From Deinococcus sp. QL22 (lineage in GTDB: Bacteria > Deinococcota > Deinococci > Deinococcales > Deinococcaceae), in contig NZ_CP097149.1 in NCBI RefSeq assembly GCF_023370075.1, forward strand, positions 2,230,001 to 2,294,000: a DNA stretch of 64,000 nt, read 5' to 3'. Shown piece after piece: positions 1 to 8,906 of the stretch. How positions within the stretch are numbered: the stretch's first letter is position 1; every line of letters starts with the position of its first letter. A program made the position numbers and the translations under genes. Under the pieces are notes generated by a model. The model was not told the DNA's origin, did no database searches, and saw only the letters and a list, made by a program, of their open reading frames with translations.

Positions 1-20
1 AGCTTGCCGGGAGCGTGGGC
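1..20 (+). repeat. Imperfect direct repeat, copy 1
   Basis: The first 20 bases match positions 531-550 at 18 of 20 places. The two copies flank a small leaderless gene (225-479). The copies may mark an inserted cassette, but no inverted repeats or target duplication were found. Confidence 0.5.
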
Positions 21-211
21 AGGTGGAGAGGGGGGGGTTAAGTCAGGCTGAGATCCATGTGCGGTTCGAGCTTCAAGGCCGCCCCTCCCCAGCACGAGGC
101 GTTCCCAAAGAAAGAGGGAGACCGGAACTGCTGGAGGCTCGCTTGATCCCAGAGGTGAACTGCCTGTCTTGATCTAACGGGCCTGTCACTGGGCTGTCAG
201 AAGGATCGGCC

Positions 212-217
212 TATCGT
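212..217 (+). promoter_or_regulatory. -10 box of a leaderless promoter
   Basis: TATCGT lies 7 bases before the ATG at 225. This spacing matches the leaderless TANNNT promoters seen at many genes in this window. No clear -35 box was identified. Confidence 0.45.
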
Positions 218-224
218 CAACAGC

Positions 225-479
225 ATGGATCAGCAGTGGAATGCCGTAACGCTTCAAGACTGGGATGACGTAGAGACCTTCGCTGTCAAGCAGCCAGTGA
301 CCTCTGAAGTGGCCCTCACCCGCGAGCGGATGGAGCATGGGCTTTGGTCGATCCCCGAAGAGACCGTTCCGCTGCCCAAGTATCTCTCGTCCCCGGTTGT
401 TTGGGCGGGGTTCTGGGGGTTAATGGCCGGGGTGGGGTTGCTGGTGACAGCGCTGCCTCTGTGGGGCGTCTTGCACTGA
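225..479 (+). CDS. Small single-pass membrane protein
   Basis: This 84-residue protein has a soluble, acidic N-terminal part and one hydrophobic segment at about residues 55-80 (VWAGFWGLMAGVGLLVTAL), so it is probably anchored in the membrane with its N-terminus free. No family is recognised. It is transcribed against the phage tail operon from what looks like its own leaderless promoter (TATCGT, 7 bases before the ATG). No ribosome binding site is visible, and an imperfect 20-base repeat flanks it. It may be a cargo gene expressed in the lysogen. It faces away from the tail genes and is not adjacent to an endolysin, so a holin role is not supported. The call rests on the promoter and a clean membrane segment. 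Confidence 0.5.
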   Translation: MDQQWNAVTLQDWDDVETFAVKQPVTSEVALTRERMEHGLWSIPEETVPLPKYLSSPVVWAGFWGLMAGVGLLVTALPLWGVLH

Positions 480-727
480 GTCGCTTCTTCTCGTTGTCGG
501 AGGCCTCTGCTGAGACATGAGCCGCCGCCCAGCTTGCCAGAAGCGTGGGCGGGAGCAGGAGTGAGGCTTAGCGGGTCGGACGCGGGTAGACGGCCCCAGA
601 GATCGGGCGGGTGCTGGCCGTGGTGGTGGTGGTGTTTCCGGTGGGCGGTTTGAATGTTTCCTTGTACGCCACGTTGGTCAGGCCCGCCGTAAACGCCTCA
701 GCATTTGCCAGAGTGGGGACGGGCATC
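480..727. other. Non-coding stretch at the end of the tail operon
   Basis: This gap between the small membrane protein and the end of the leftmost tail gene contains repeat copy 2 (531-550). Open frames on the plus strand here are antisense to the tail gene and lack coding features. No clear terminator was found. Confidence 0.4.
531..550 (+). repeat. Imperfect direct repeat, copy 2
   Basis: This copy matches positions 1-20 with two mismatches. See the entry at position 1. Confidence 0.5.
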
Positions 728-1591
728 TCACTGCCTCGCAATCAGGACGCGGAGCGTTCCTGGGCCCGCACCTACGGTTGGGAGATACAGCCGGGTCTGC
801 CCATCTACCGTGATGGCCTGGTCAATCCCCACGACGGAATCATTAGGCCGGAAGCACTGCACATGCCGCAGCACGCCGCCCAGACCGTTGGAAGTCGTGA
901 TTGGCCCCGCTGGAAACCCCACATTGCCGTCCCCACTGCTCAGGGTGGCGATGTTATCTCCTGATGTGAGTGCGGTGGTGGCATATGTTCCTAAGAACGC
1001 CAATGCGTCCTCGCCATACTCGCCCGTCGTCCAGTTCCGGCAGAGGTTGCGTGCGCCGTTGGCAAAACCCACATTGCCTGCCGTGCTGAACTGATGACTG
1101 GTCAGGTCATCACTGTAGGTGTTGGTAATCTGCCTGCGCCGCTCGACCCCATGCCACAACCCTGCATTGGTGAACGCAAACCCGTACTCACTGACCGTGA
1201 CGTGGGCCTGACCAGCATTGAACTGTCCAAAAGAGCCGCCGTTGCGCCGTCCTGCCCCAGTCATGACCCCCGTGGACGTGCTGACGCTCTGAGCGGTGGT
1301 GCTGTAAAAAAGGGGGATGAGTACGGAACCGGCGGCCCACGCCATTTCTACCGTAACAACCCAGCGGTTCGTTAGCCCCGCGAGCGGCATCAGGTAGCTG
1401 GCGATACCCGCGCTGGTGCTGACTGCGGGGGTCGTGTCCCACTTGGGGTTTGCTGCGGTGCCCGTACCGATGGCAGCGGCGTTGGCCCACTGGATTTCCC
1501 AGCCTTTAGCGATCAGGAGCTCATGCAGCTTGGACATGATCAGGGCGGCACTCGACGCATTGTTGGGGAATGAGAAAGAACTAGCAGCCAT
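728..1591 (-). CDS. Phage tail fibre or tail-tip structural protein
   Basis: The product has 287 residues, is rich in Gly, Ala, Ser, Thr and Asn, and has no membrane segment or signal peptide, a composition typical of beta-rich virion fibre proteins. The start codon directly abuts the stop codon of the gene before it, so the two are translationally coupled. It is the last recognisable gene of the leftward tail operon. The first 40 residues include a short amphipathic segment (ALIMSKLHELLIAKGWEI) that could be an attachment helix. The exact role (fibre, receptor-binding tip or decoration) cannot be read from sequence. No endolysin or holin follows inside the window, so lysis genes presumably lie further left. 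Confidence 0.8.
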   Translation of the reverse strand: MAASSFSFPNNASSAALIMSKLHELLIAKGWEIQWANAAAIGTGTAANPKWDTTPAVSTSAGIASYLMPLAGLTNRWVVTVEMAWAAGSVLIPLFYSTTAQSVSTSTGVMTGAGRRNGGSFGQFNAGQAHVTVSEYGFAFTNAGLWHGVERRRQITNTYSDDLTSHQFSTAGNVGFANGARNLCRNWTTGEYGEDALAFLGTYATTALTSGDNIATLSSGDGNVGFPAGPITTSNGLGGVLRHVQCFRPNDSVVGIDQAITVDGQTRLYLPTVGAGPGTLRVLIARQ

Positions 1592-2119
1592 TTAAGCCTC
1601 CAGGGGCAGGTAAGTGAGCGTGACAGTGATGGCTTGCGCCGCGCCAGAGAGATTGGTGAGGCGCAGCGGAATCACGCCGTCAGGAGGTGTTTTGCCGTCC
1701 CACCCGCTGACCGCCTGATCCCAGACGCCCAGCGTGCCGATGACTTCTGCCACTACGCCAGAGCCAGGGGCAGGATCGGTGGTCTGGTCGCGGCTGGCAT
1801 CTGCGGTGCGGCTGGCAGTGTCCCGGTAGATCCGGAGCCAGCCCGCCCCTGACAACGTGACCTGGTAGAGCGCGTAGCCCTTGGCGAGCGGCACGGTGAG
1901 CAGTTCAGTAACGTTGTTGGCCAGCTGGGAGCTGGTCACGGTGGCCGTGAGGCGGGTGGCTGCGGAGCCGCCAGAGGTCGTTCCCCATCCGAACGCGTAA
2001 TCCCCTGCGCCCGTTTTGACGATGGACTGCCCGACCGTGCCCCCTGCAGGCACGCCGCGCTGCTTGATGATCTGCCCGATGCGCGTTGCCAGCGCTGAAA
2101 GCCGTGTTTCCAGGCTCAT
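1592..2119 (-). CDS. Phage tail fibre-associated protein
   Basis: This 175-residue protein starts MSLETRLSALATRIGQIIKQ, an amphipathic helix very similar in character to the start of the next gene upstream (MSLEIKLRDLLTRLGTEFK). The shared leader suggests a common docking helix for two appendage proteins. The remainder is beta-rich with many Thr, Gly and Val. It lies between two fibre-type genes with 2-base spacing on one side and none on the other. The role is inferred from position and composition. Confidence 0.75.
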   Translation of the reverse strand: MSLETRLSALATRIGQIIKQRGVPAGGTVGQSIVKTGAGDYAFGWGTTSGGSAATRLTATVTSSQLANNVTELLTVPLAKGYALYQVTLSGAGWLRIYRDTASRTADASRDQTTDPAPGSGVVAEVIGTLGVWDQAVSGWDGKTPPDGVIPLRLTNLSGAAQAITVTLTYLPLEA

Positions 2120-2121
2120 GA

Positions 2122-2610
2122 TTAGAGTGCAGCTTCGAAGTCAGCGACGAGATTCCTTTCCGTATCCCCAATCGCTGCGGCACTCGCCGCCCCCATGTTG
2201 GTTCTGGCTTGGGCCTGCTCTGGGGCGGTGAGCACTTGTGCCGCGTCAAAGCGCACCCGTTTCTCCAGCGCGGTGACGAGCGCAGCAATCCCACTCTGAT
2301 CGGCGGCCAAAGCCTGCGCGAGTTCTTTCAAGGTGTTCAGGGCCGGATCTGCACCATCCACCAGAGCAGTAATCGCGGCCTGAATCTGCTGATCTGTTTT
2401 CGAGCTGGAATAGCTGGTGGTCGTGCCGGGAGCCGCGTCATTGATGCTCGACGAGGACGCCAGAAGCGCGTTCAGCTCATTGATCGCCGCGACCAGGCTG
2501 GTTTTCTGAGCGGTCGTCAAGTCCGCCAGGTTGCCTGTGGTGGCGCGGACGCTCTTAAATTCGGTTCCGAGGCGGGTCAGCAGATCACGAAGTTTGATTT
2601 CTAAGCTCAT
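2122..2610 (-). CDS. Phage tail fibre protein
   Basis: The 162-residue product carries sequence patterns common in tail fibres: an N-terminal segment NLADLTTAQKTSLVAAINEL (about residues 27-46), a low-complexity SSSKTDQQIQAAI stretch and VDGADPALNTLKELAQAL. In known fibres such helices trimerise and join repeat blocks. It is short compared with complete receptor-binding fibres, so it may be a fibre base that acts with the two following genes. A ribosome binding site GGAGCCGCC lies just before the ATG. Confidence 0.8.
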   Translation of the reverse strand: MSLEIKLRDLLTRLGTEFKSVRATTGNLADLTTAQKTSLVAAINELNALLASSSSINDAAPGTTTSYSSSKTDQQIQAAITALVDGADPALNTLKELAQALAADQSGIAALVTALEKRVRFDAAQVLTAPEQAQARTNMGAASAAAIGDTERNLVADFEAAL

Positions 2611-2618
2611 GGCGGCTC

Positions 2619-2903
2619 CTAAAGGATCTGGTTCTCAAACCAGAGAACAAGGTCGGTCAATTCCAGATCGGTCAATTCGGCCTTGCGGTCTTGCAGGGCG
2701 TGAATGCGGTTCACCACGGTGGACGCGGGATACGAGCCGCGTGCAGGCAGGGCTTCTTGCGAGGCGGGCGGCCCCTCTCTCCCCGGCGGCAGGAGGGTAA
2801 CGGTGCGCCGCGCCGGAGGTGAGCTGAGCGGCACTGGCGTCCCATCGGGCACGGTCAACCTGACCGTGCCCAGCACGGGCGGGAGCGTGAGCGTTACGTT
2901 CAC
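2619..2903 (-). CDS. Small phage tail-region protein, unknown
   Basis: This 94-residue protein has a Pro/Leu/Thr-rich N-terminal half that resembles a single beta-sandwich strand set, and an acidic C-terminus (RKAELTDLELTDLVLWFENQ). Its start overlaps the stop of the upstream gene by 4 bases, so it belongs to the same translational unit. Nothing specific is recognised. Confidence 0.7.
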   Translation of the reverse strand: MNVTLTLPPVLGTVRLTVPDGTPVPLSSPPARRTVTLLPPGREGPPASQEALPARGSYPASTVVNRIHALQDRKAELTDLELTDLVLWFENQIL

Positions 2904-3382
2904 GGCGCGCCCCGCGTCCAGCTGGCTTCGAACAAGAACGCGAAATCCATCGCCACACCCGGACGGTCGGTCTCATTCGGCCCAGTGATGATCAACGTTC
3001 CATACACCGGCAACACCGTGTAGACGCTGGGATCGGCCAGGGAGGCCGCTTCCTCGGCGGTCAGGTCTTCGGCAGTCAGGGGTCGGTAGCGGCTGACGGG
3101 CTTGGCCGGAGGGGCCATCGTGATGGGGTAGAGGCGACTCTTCTCGCCGTGCAGCAAGATCAACACGTCCACCGCGTCTGCTCCAGCGGCGCTCAGCACG
3201 ATGCGTTCGTTGGTGGTGCTCAGCGTGTCAATGGGAGCAACATCGTTCAGGCCGTAGCGCAGTTCCATGTGCGCCGTATCGTCTGGACTGAGCCCGTACT
3301 CCGCGAAGGTGAGGGTGAAGGGGAAATCCACCGACTGCTTCAGGCCGTGCAGCGGGGTCAGGACAGCTTCAATCATGCTCAT
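2900..3382 (-). CDS. Hypothetical phage tail-region protein
   Basis: The 160-residue product starts MSMIEAVLTPLHGLKQSVDFPFTLTF and contains alternating hydrophobic and polar residues typical of beta-rich domains. No family is recognised. It overlaps the next gene by 4 bases and follows the pre-peptidase-like protein closely. By position it is a baseplate or tail-tip accessory protein. Confidence 0.7.
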   Translation of the reverse strand: MSMIEAVLTPLHGLKQSVDFPFTLTFAEYGLSPDDTAHMELRYGLNDVAPIDTLSTTNERIVLSAAGADAVDVLILLHGEKSRLYPITMAPPAKPVSRYRPLTAEDLTAEEAASLADPSVYTVLPVYGTLIITGPNETDRPGVAMDFAFLFEASWTRGAP

Positions 3383-3391
3383 GCAGGCTCC

Positions 3392-4213
3392 TTAAGGCAC
3401 ATAGGTGCGGTACGTAACGCCGCCCGTTTGACCGCTGATCTCTCTGATCCGCACACCTGCTGCAAGCGCCGCGTCGAGCGTGTAGGAAAACGCGTTGGTG
3501 CCGCTGGCCTGATAATTTGCCCCGGCGTCGTAGCTGATCTCCAGCTGCTCCCCTTCCGCTTTGGCAAATTCCACGTAAGTCGCCCCGACAGGGAGGGTCA
3601 GGGCTTGCGGTATGGCGGTGGCGGTGAGGGTCACGGGGTCAGGCAACGCCCCAAACGGGTCGTAATCCACGGTCATCATGGCCGTATTGAGTTCCGCCGT
3701 GCCGACCAGATTGACCGTGTAGGTTCCCGCCGGAACTTGGAACTCAAACAAGGTCTCAACGTTGCCGGACTGATCCCCGTTCAGGTTCTGAATGCGCGTG
3801 TTGTCGGGTCGCCGAATGTCCATGTCCACATCGCCGCGCCCACCAGAAAGCCGGATGCTCAGGCCATTGGCACCACTTGGAAGCGGCAGGCTGTAACTGC
3901 GTCCTTCATAGTTGCCCAGTTGGAAGGGGAAGGAGATGGGCTCGGAGATGACCGTCACGGCGGGGTAACTGTCCTCTGTCCAAGCCGCGATCACGCTGGC
4001 CTGAGTGCTGGTATCCGTGCGGATCAGCGTCAGGATGTCGCCAGCGGTCAGCAGGTAGGGCGGGCTGAGCGGGTCGCCGTTCACCGTCACGGTCAGGGGC
4101 GCACCGCTCACCACGCCCAGGGTCAGGCCCGCGAGGCCCCCGAAGTCTGCGGTGACCGAAATGCTCAGACCGTCCGGTGGCGTCTTGCTGGTGAGGATCA
4201 GGGGATTGTTCAT
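3392..4213 (-). CDS. Tail-region protein with a pre-peptidase (PPC)-like beta-sandwich
   Basis: The product has 273 residues. Around residues 100-180 it shows the pattern of bacterial pre-peptidase C-terminal domains: a SLPLPSGANGLSIRLSGG strand pair, the acidic GDVDMDIRRPDN turn and later FQVPAGTYTVNLVG. In secreted enzymes these domains act as calcium-stabilised adhesive beta-sandwiches; in a virion one could bind cell-surface glycans. The rest is also beta-rich. It overlaps the 704-residue protein upstream by 4 bases. The PPC resemblance is from eye comparison and needs a profile search. Confidence 0.7.
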   Translation of the reverse strand: MNNPLILTSKTPPDGLSISVTADFGGLAGLTLGVVSGAPLTVTVNGDPLSPPYLLTAGDILTLIRTDTSTQASVIAAWTEDSYPAVTVISEPISFPFQLGNYEGRSYSLPLPSGANGLSIRLSGGRGDVDMDIRRPDNTRIQNLNGDQSGNVETLFEFQVPAGTYTVNLVGTAELNTAMMTVDYDPFGALPDPVTLTATAIPQALTLPVGATYVEFAKAEGEQLEISYDAGANYQASGTNAFSYTLDAALAAGVRIREISGQTGGVTYRTYVP

Positions 4214-6324
4214 AACACCTCGGGGTCAAATTCAAGGAAAGCGAAACTGATCCGCGCTGTGCGACTACAGATCAGCGTGACGGTGGTCGGCGCAGCGGCG
4301 GGATTGGTCGCGAGACGCAGTTGCACCCAGCGTCCACCGGGGATCGTGCGGCTGTCCCCGCCCTGCACCGTCACGGTGCCGGCGTGCGTCAGGCGCACGG
4401 TCACGACCAACACGGCTCCAATGCGCCCTTTCGGGATGGGGGAGAACGACAGGACGAGCGGCACATCCGCAGGGCCGAACAGGGCGGCTCGTTTCTGTTC
4501 CGGCAGGGCTTGATCGGGATCGGCGCCTGCCCCCACCAATGCGCCGCGCCAGACCCCACGCGGCGGGGGCGGATTAAGCGGCACGGCGCTGCTGGCAAAC
4601 GGAAAGGTGCGCGACAGTGGAAACCAGGCCACTTCGCGCACGACGACCTGAGGGGTGAGGTATTTGGTGGGCGTGGCATCCGTCCAACCGGCCGTCGAGA
4701 ACGCCGTGACAGGCAAGCTGGCATTGACGTCGAGCGTGGTGGCCACCATAGGGCGCACATCGAAGGCAAACCCGCTGATGCCTGCCACGGGGTGAGGAAC
4801 ACCGCCGATCAGTACGGTGTCTCCACTTCGGAGGCCTGCTGAGCCTGTGGCCCGCACCCGGCGCAACGTGCCGAGCGTCACGTCCCGTTCAGTGAAGGTG
4901 AGGCGTGCCAGTACCGTGAGCACCGGGGCACTTCTGAGCAGGGGCACAGGCCCCGCGAGCTGTACCGCGCCCGTGCGGAAATCCCGCACCGCCCACGCCA
5001 CGTCGGTGAGATCCGGCGCTGGCACGGCCTCCGGTGAGGCGAGGTTGACCCGCGCTCCGGTGTAGGTGATCTGCGGCTCGGCCAGTTCCCCCAAGACATG
5101 GCCCACCAGCAGGGACGTGCCCCCCACGCTCAACACGTTGTTCAGGTCTTTGAAGGTACCTGTGAGGAGGATGGGATCGTCTGGCAACAGCGCCACCTCG
5201 CCCAGCAGGGTCGGGGTAGACCCGTCAAAGCGGTAGGCCGCCCGCGCCTGCCAGGAGGGAAGATTGCCCCCGCCTCCGCGCCATTCGGTGACCAGCACGG
5301 GACTGCCGCCGCTCAGGGTTGACCACAGCTTGAAGACGTTCTTGGGAAAGCCCAGACGATCAGGCGGAACGGGCAGAGTGAAGCGGCCTGTCTCGGTCGT
5401 CGTGCTGGTAATTCCAGACGCTGTGCAGGTAATCGCCCGCCAGAAGGACCGAAACTCAAAGCCAGCACTGAGGCCGTTCTCGTCAAAAGCAGGCTGAACG
5501 TAACGCAGGGCGGAGAGCAGGCGCACCGCGCCGGACTCACAGGAGATGACAGCGTAGGTATTGTCCAGCCCCCAGGCTGCCGCAAATTGTTCTGTACCAG
5601 CGCTGCCGGATGCGGGCGGGGTGGTGGACGCTTCCCCGGCAAAAAACGGGTAAGTGACGTGATCGCCACTGACGCCGCGCCAACCTCCTGGAGCATCTTC
5701 CAGGTTCGGGGCGTAGCCTCCTGTCGCTACGGGTGAGGTCAGGAGAGCGGAGGCACTGACGGACGTTTGCAGCGTGATCACGTCCATCAGGCCCACGGCA
5801 TAGATCGGCACATGCCCGCGCTGCATGTTCATGTTCGGACTGCCAGGAGGGGGCGGCATGGTGTAGAACGCGCTGTAGACGGTCATCACCTGACTGCCGG
5901 ACACCGTGGACGCGACCACCCCAATCTCGCAGTAGGGCAGCAGCGGGTCAGCATTGAGGGGGCGCAGGGGGAAGGGCAGCGACCCGACAAACGCGGCTTG
6001 GACGGCGCTGAGCAGTTCATCACTGAGACTGGGTTCAGCCGCGATGGTGGCCGCGCCCAGCGGTGGGGCGTGCGCGTAATGCAGGGTAGCGGGGCCAGCG
6101 CCGATGCCTGCCACCGTTCCGGGGCCGATGAGTAGCAAGGGGGCGAGGTCTAAGGGTCTAGGCGGCACAAAGGGTTCATCCCGCATGGGAGTTCGCAGCG
6201 GAGGATTAGAGTGGGTCTGCATGCTGCCCTGAGGGCGAACAGGAACGGGTGGCGGTGTGTGGTCGTCGTCACAGCAGCAACAGCACGCGCCCATGAGGTA
6301 GCGCAACAGATCCGCGTTGTTCAT
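4210..6324 (-). CDS. Large phage tail protein with a poly-cysteine/aspartate N-terminus
   Basis: The 704-residue product begins with a short helix (residues 1-12), then five consecutive Cys (14-18), three Asp and a His (19-22), followed by a Pro-rich linker. The Cys codons alternate TGC and TGT, so the run is not a simple DNA repeat. The remainder is a long beta-rich chain without recognised domains, as in tail-tip or baseplate wedge proteins. It overlaps both neighbours by 4 bases, marking one cotranslated tail-tip block. The Cys/Asp/His cluster could bind a metal or form cross-links between subunits; that is inference. Confidence 0.75.
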   Translation of the reverse strand: MNNADLLRYLMGACCCCCDDDHTPPPVPVRPQGSMQTHSNPPLRTPMRDEPFVPPRPLDLAPLLLIGPGTVAGIGAGPATLHYAHAPPLGAATIAAEPSLSDELLSAVQAAFVGSLPFPLRPLNADPLLPYCEIGVVASTVSGSQVMTVYSAFYTMPPPPGSPNMNMQRGHVPIYAVGLMDVITLQTSVSASALLTSPVATGGYAPNLEDAPGGWRGVSGDHVTYPFFAGEASTTPPASGSAGTEQFAAAWGLDNTYAVISCESGAVRLLSALRYVQPAFDENGLSAGFEFRSFWRAITCTASGITSTTTETGRFTLPVPPDRLGFPKNVFKLWSTLSGGSPVLVTEWRGGGGNLPSWQARAAYRFDGSTPTLLGEVALLPDDPILLTGTFKDLNNVLSVGGTSLLVGHVLGELAEPQITYTGARVNLASPEAVPAPDLTDVAWAVRDFRTGAVQLAGPVPLLRSAPVLTVLARLTFTERDVTLGTLRRVRATGSAGLRSGDTVLIGGVPHPVAGISGFAFDVRPMVATTLDVNASLPVTAFSTAGWTDATPTKYLTPQVVVREVAWFPLSRTFPFASSAVPLNPPPPRGVWRGALVGAGADPDQALPEQKRAALFGPADVPLVLSFSPIPKGRIGAVLVVTVRLTHAGTVTVQGGDSRTIPGGRWVQLRLATNPAAAPTTVTLICSRTARISFAFLEFDPEVL

Positions 6325-8555
6325 CTGCCCCAGCCACCGACCAGCGTGAGGATGCCCTCGCTCGGGGAAGGCAGGAACTCCACCAGCTCTCCAGGCGCAG
6401 GGTTCACCCCTGGCCCGGCCCGCACAAAGATCTGTTTGAATGTCGCGTTCCCAGCGTCACTGAGTTCGTCCAGAACGCCTACGATGATGCCGCTGGGAAC
6501 GTGCCAGAGCATCATCCCGCGCTTGGGCGTTTCCGGATCATCGATCAAAGTGGTGGAAACGGCTTTCAGATCCACGGCTTCCATCTCAACGCTGCCCAGG
6601 CCGTTCTGCAGGGACAGGCTGAAACTGCTGCAGATGCCGTACCCCGTGGTGGTTCCGGGTTGCACGTTGACTGGCTGGGCCAGCGTGAGGCGGTGAACCA
6701 CACGGGGCGCGAGGCTCTTGACCACCAGCGGGATGAGGGACTTGAGCTTGGCTTCCCGCGCCACCACCGGGAAACTGGCGTCCGTAATCGTTCCCCCGCC
6801 GCCAATGACGATCCCAGCCGCCTGATTCGGGAAGGCCAAGGCGGCGGGGCAGTCCGCGTTGCACTTGAAGGTTTTGGGCATCCCATCCATCTTTTTTGAG
6901 CCGCTGGCGCTGGAGCCCGTCTTGATGTTGAGCCGCACCGGCTCTTGGCTTTCCAGATCGTAGACGGGAAGCGCCACCGCTCCGGAGACGTTGTAGAAAT
7001 TCCACCACTCGCCCCCAATCTGCGTGTATGTCTCGTTCAGCACTTCCGCCTGGGTCTCGCGGCTGATCAATGCCCCCCGATCTGCCAACTCCCCGTCTGC
7101 GCCTTGCTGCTGCATGGCGGTGACCCGGCCCTTGACCGTAATGGTCTGCCGCTCGATGCCTTCTGGCCCCCAGCGGTGCTCAATGATCTCCTGCTCGTCG
7201 TCGCCTGTGTCCCCAGCGGAGAATCCACCACCCACCGGTCCGCCAGCAATATAGGAACTCTTGATTTTGGTGGCCGCCGAATAGCCGTAGCTGCGCTTGA
7301 CCGTGCGCTCCCACAGGAGCTTGTCAGGGCATTCTGGATCGAACTCCAGCTCCGTGGTGTTGTAGCCCATCAGGACGTTGTTGAAGATCTTTTCGGGCGT
7401 CTCGCCTTCCTCCTTGACCACCACCCGGTCGGTCGTGATTTCGACGGTACGAACGATCTGCCCGTTCAGTTTGGTAAATCCGCGCATGACCTCGCCGGTC
7501 TGGGTAAACTCCCGCACCACCCACTGGTGATCGGGCGACACGGCGATGCGCCAGGCTTCCGGATCAGGGGCGAGCGGCGCGAAGCTGACGAGATTGGGAC
7601 GCTTGGCGAGTTGGTCGCCGCCGGTTAACCGGATTAAGCCCGGCGTCTGTGCCCGCTCGCCGCGCTCGGTGTGGGTCAACACCGGCAGAGGCGTGGAACC
7701 AGCACCACTGATCGCTTGGCCTGGGCCCAGGCCATACACGACGTTGCCGCGCACGATCAGCTGGTAGCCAATCCCAGAGTAAATCTCGTTAAACAGCTCG
7801 GCGAAGGTTCGCCCCTGCACCTTGATGTCCCGCATGCCTTCCATGTACGTTTCTGCCCCCAGCGGGCGTTGCAGCTGCACGAATTGCACCCCGGCGTTGC
7901 CTGCCGCCTGAGTCAGCAACGCGTCCACCGTCAACGTGCGGGGCTTGGGGCGCTGGGCACAGGGCACGTTGCGCATGTCCCCGCGTGGGTTGAGCTTCCA
8001 CGGCAACAGCTCGGACAGGCGTTTCGTGCGGGCCTTTTCAGCGGTTTCATTGAGCAGGCGCACGGTGGTCACGCTGCCTTCTGGCGTCCAATTGGTTTCG
8101 TACTGGCCTGCGTCAAGCTTGAGGGTACGGGAGAGGGACGTGCCATTTCGTAGGCCCGCTGTGAAGCTGACGCTCCCACTGCTGGGTGCCCCGACATTCA
8201 GCAGGGTCAGGGTGGCCGTCTCGTCTATCCCGCTGTGCTCATAGCTCAGGCTCTGCACTTGGCCGAGTGAGCAGGAGGTCTCCCAGATGTCAGGCAAGAC
8301 ACCGGGCCGGATCTGGATGGGCATTGGCACGGGAGTGGGCTGAATGCGCAGCGCTGTGATGGAGGTGTGCTGACCCGCCACGCGCCCCCCCAGTCTGACC
8401 GTGGATACATGCTGCCCGGCCACTCGCGTCTGCCCCAACTGCACGCGGGAACGCCACGAGCCGCGCACCCGGCGGGGAACAAGCCGCGTCGTCAGGAGGT
8501 GCTGCCCGGTCACCCGTTCTTCAGGGGCTTCTCCCCCAGGAAAGACAATCGGCAT
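6321..8555 (-). CDS. Phage tail-tip or hub protein
   Basis: This 744-residue protein has an N-terminal repeat region in which R-V-(T/A)-G-Q-H occurs three times (residues 14-19, 44-49 and 58-63). A large mixed alpha/beta region follows, including a segment at about 200-300 (TLTVDALLTQAAGNAGVQF, then FAELFNEIYSGIGYQLIVRG) that resembles the hub or late-control-type proteins at the distal end of long tails. Its size and position between distal-tail-like genes and fibres fit a tail hub. The exact family is not certain. Confidence 0.7.
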   Translation of the reverse strand: MPIVFPGGEAPEERVTGQHLLTTRLVPRRVRGSWRSRVQLGQTRVAGQHVSTVRLGGRVAGQHTSITALRIQPTPVPMPIQIRPGVLPDIWETSCSLGQVQSLSYEHSGIDETATLTLLNVGAPSSGSVSFTAGLRNGTSLSRTLKLDAGQYETNWTPEGSVTTVRLLNETAEKARTKRLSELLPWKLNPRGDMRNVPCAQRPKPRTLTVDALLTQAAGNAGVQFVQLQRPLGAETYMEGMRDIKVQGRTFAELFNEIYSGIGYQLIVRGNVVYGLGPGQAISGAGSTPLPVLTHTERGERAQTPGLIRLTGGDQLAKRPNLVSFAPLAPDPEAWRIAVSPDHQWVVREFTQTGEVMRGFTKLNGQIVRTVEITTDRVVVKEEGETPEKIFNNVLMGYNTTELEFDPECPDKLLWERTVKRSYGYSAATKIKSSYIAGGPVGGGFSAGDTGDDEQEIIEHRWGPEGIERQTITVKGRVTAMQQQGADGELADRGALISRETQAEVLNETYTQIGGEWWNFYNVSGAVALPVYDLESQEPVRLNIKTGSSASGSKKMDGMPKTFKCNADCPAALAFPNQAAGIVIGGGGTITDASFPVVAREAKLKSLIPLVVKSLAPRVVHRLTLAQPVNVQPGTTTGYGICSSFSLSLQNGLGSVEMEAVDLKAVSTTLIDDPETPKRGMMLWHVPSGIIVGVLDELSDAGNATFKQIFVRAGPGVNPAPGELVEFLPSPSEGILTLVGGWGR

Positions 8556-8558
8556 GGC

Positions 8559-8906
8559 TTAAAACACGTCCCAAAGGAGCACGCCCTGATCCTCAGCTTC
8601 TACAGCGTTGTCAGCGGGGTTAGACCACGTCAAGATGACGCTCAGCGATTCCCCTACGGTCAACGTGTCGCCTCCTGTCAGGAGTTCGGTGGGTGCAGCC
8701 CCGGCAACGACGCCGTTGACCACCGCACTCAAAGTGCCCGGCTGGATGGGGTCTTGCTCCATCCAGACACGCACGCTGGTGAGCACTTGATCGCCCGTGT
8801 TTTTGAGGAGCCCGGTTTGGGTCGCCACCATGCCGGACGGTGTTTCTTCCATCGCCACCGGCAGGGGATCGTTGCCAGCGGCATTGAGCAGACTGAGTAG
8901 TTTCAT
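8559..8906 (-). CDS. Small phage tail protein, Ig-like or beta-rich
   Basis: The 115-residue product is beta-rich, with two short strands around VLTSVRVWME and SLSVILTWSN that look like an immunoglobulin-type or CARDB-like sandwich. It overlaps the upstream gene by 4 bases and is 3 bases from the downstream one. It is probably a tail-tip accessory protein; the family is not certain. Confidence 0.65.
   Translation of the reverse strand: MKLLSLLNAAGNDPLPVAMEETPSGMVATQTGLLKNTGDQVLTSVRVWMEQDPIQPGTLSAVVNGVVAGAAPTELLTGGDTLTVGESLSVILTWSNPADNAVEAEDQGVLLWDVF

Noticed and set aside
1..120. Possible 3' end of a group II intron
   Set aside because: A GTGCGGTTCGAG-like string resembles domain V, but the partner strand of the stem is missing.
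3149..4513. Long plus-strand frame of 454 codons
   Set aside because: It is antisense to well-supported tail genes with coupled starts, has atypical His/Gln/Arg-rich composition, and lacks a promoter.
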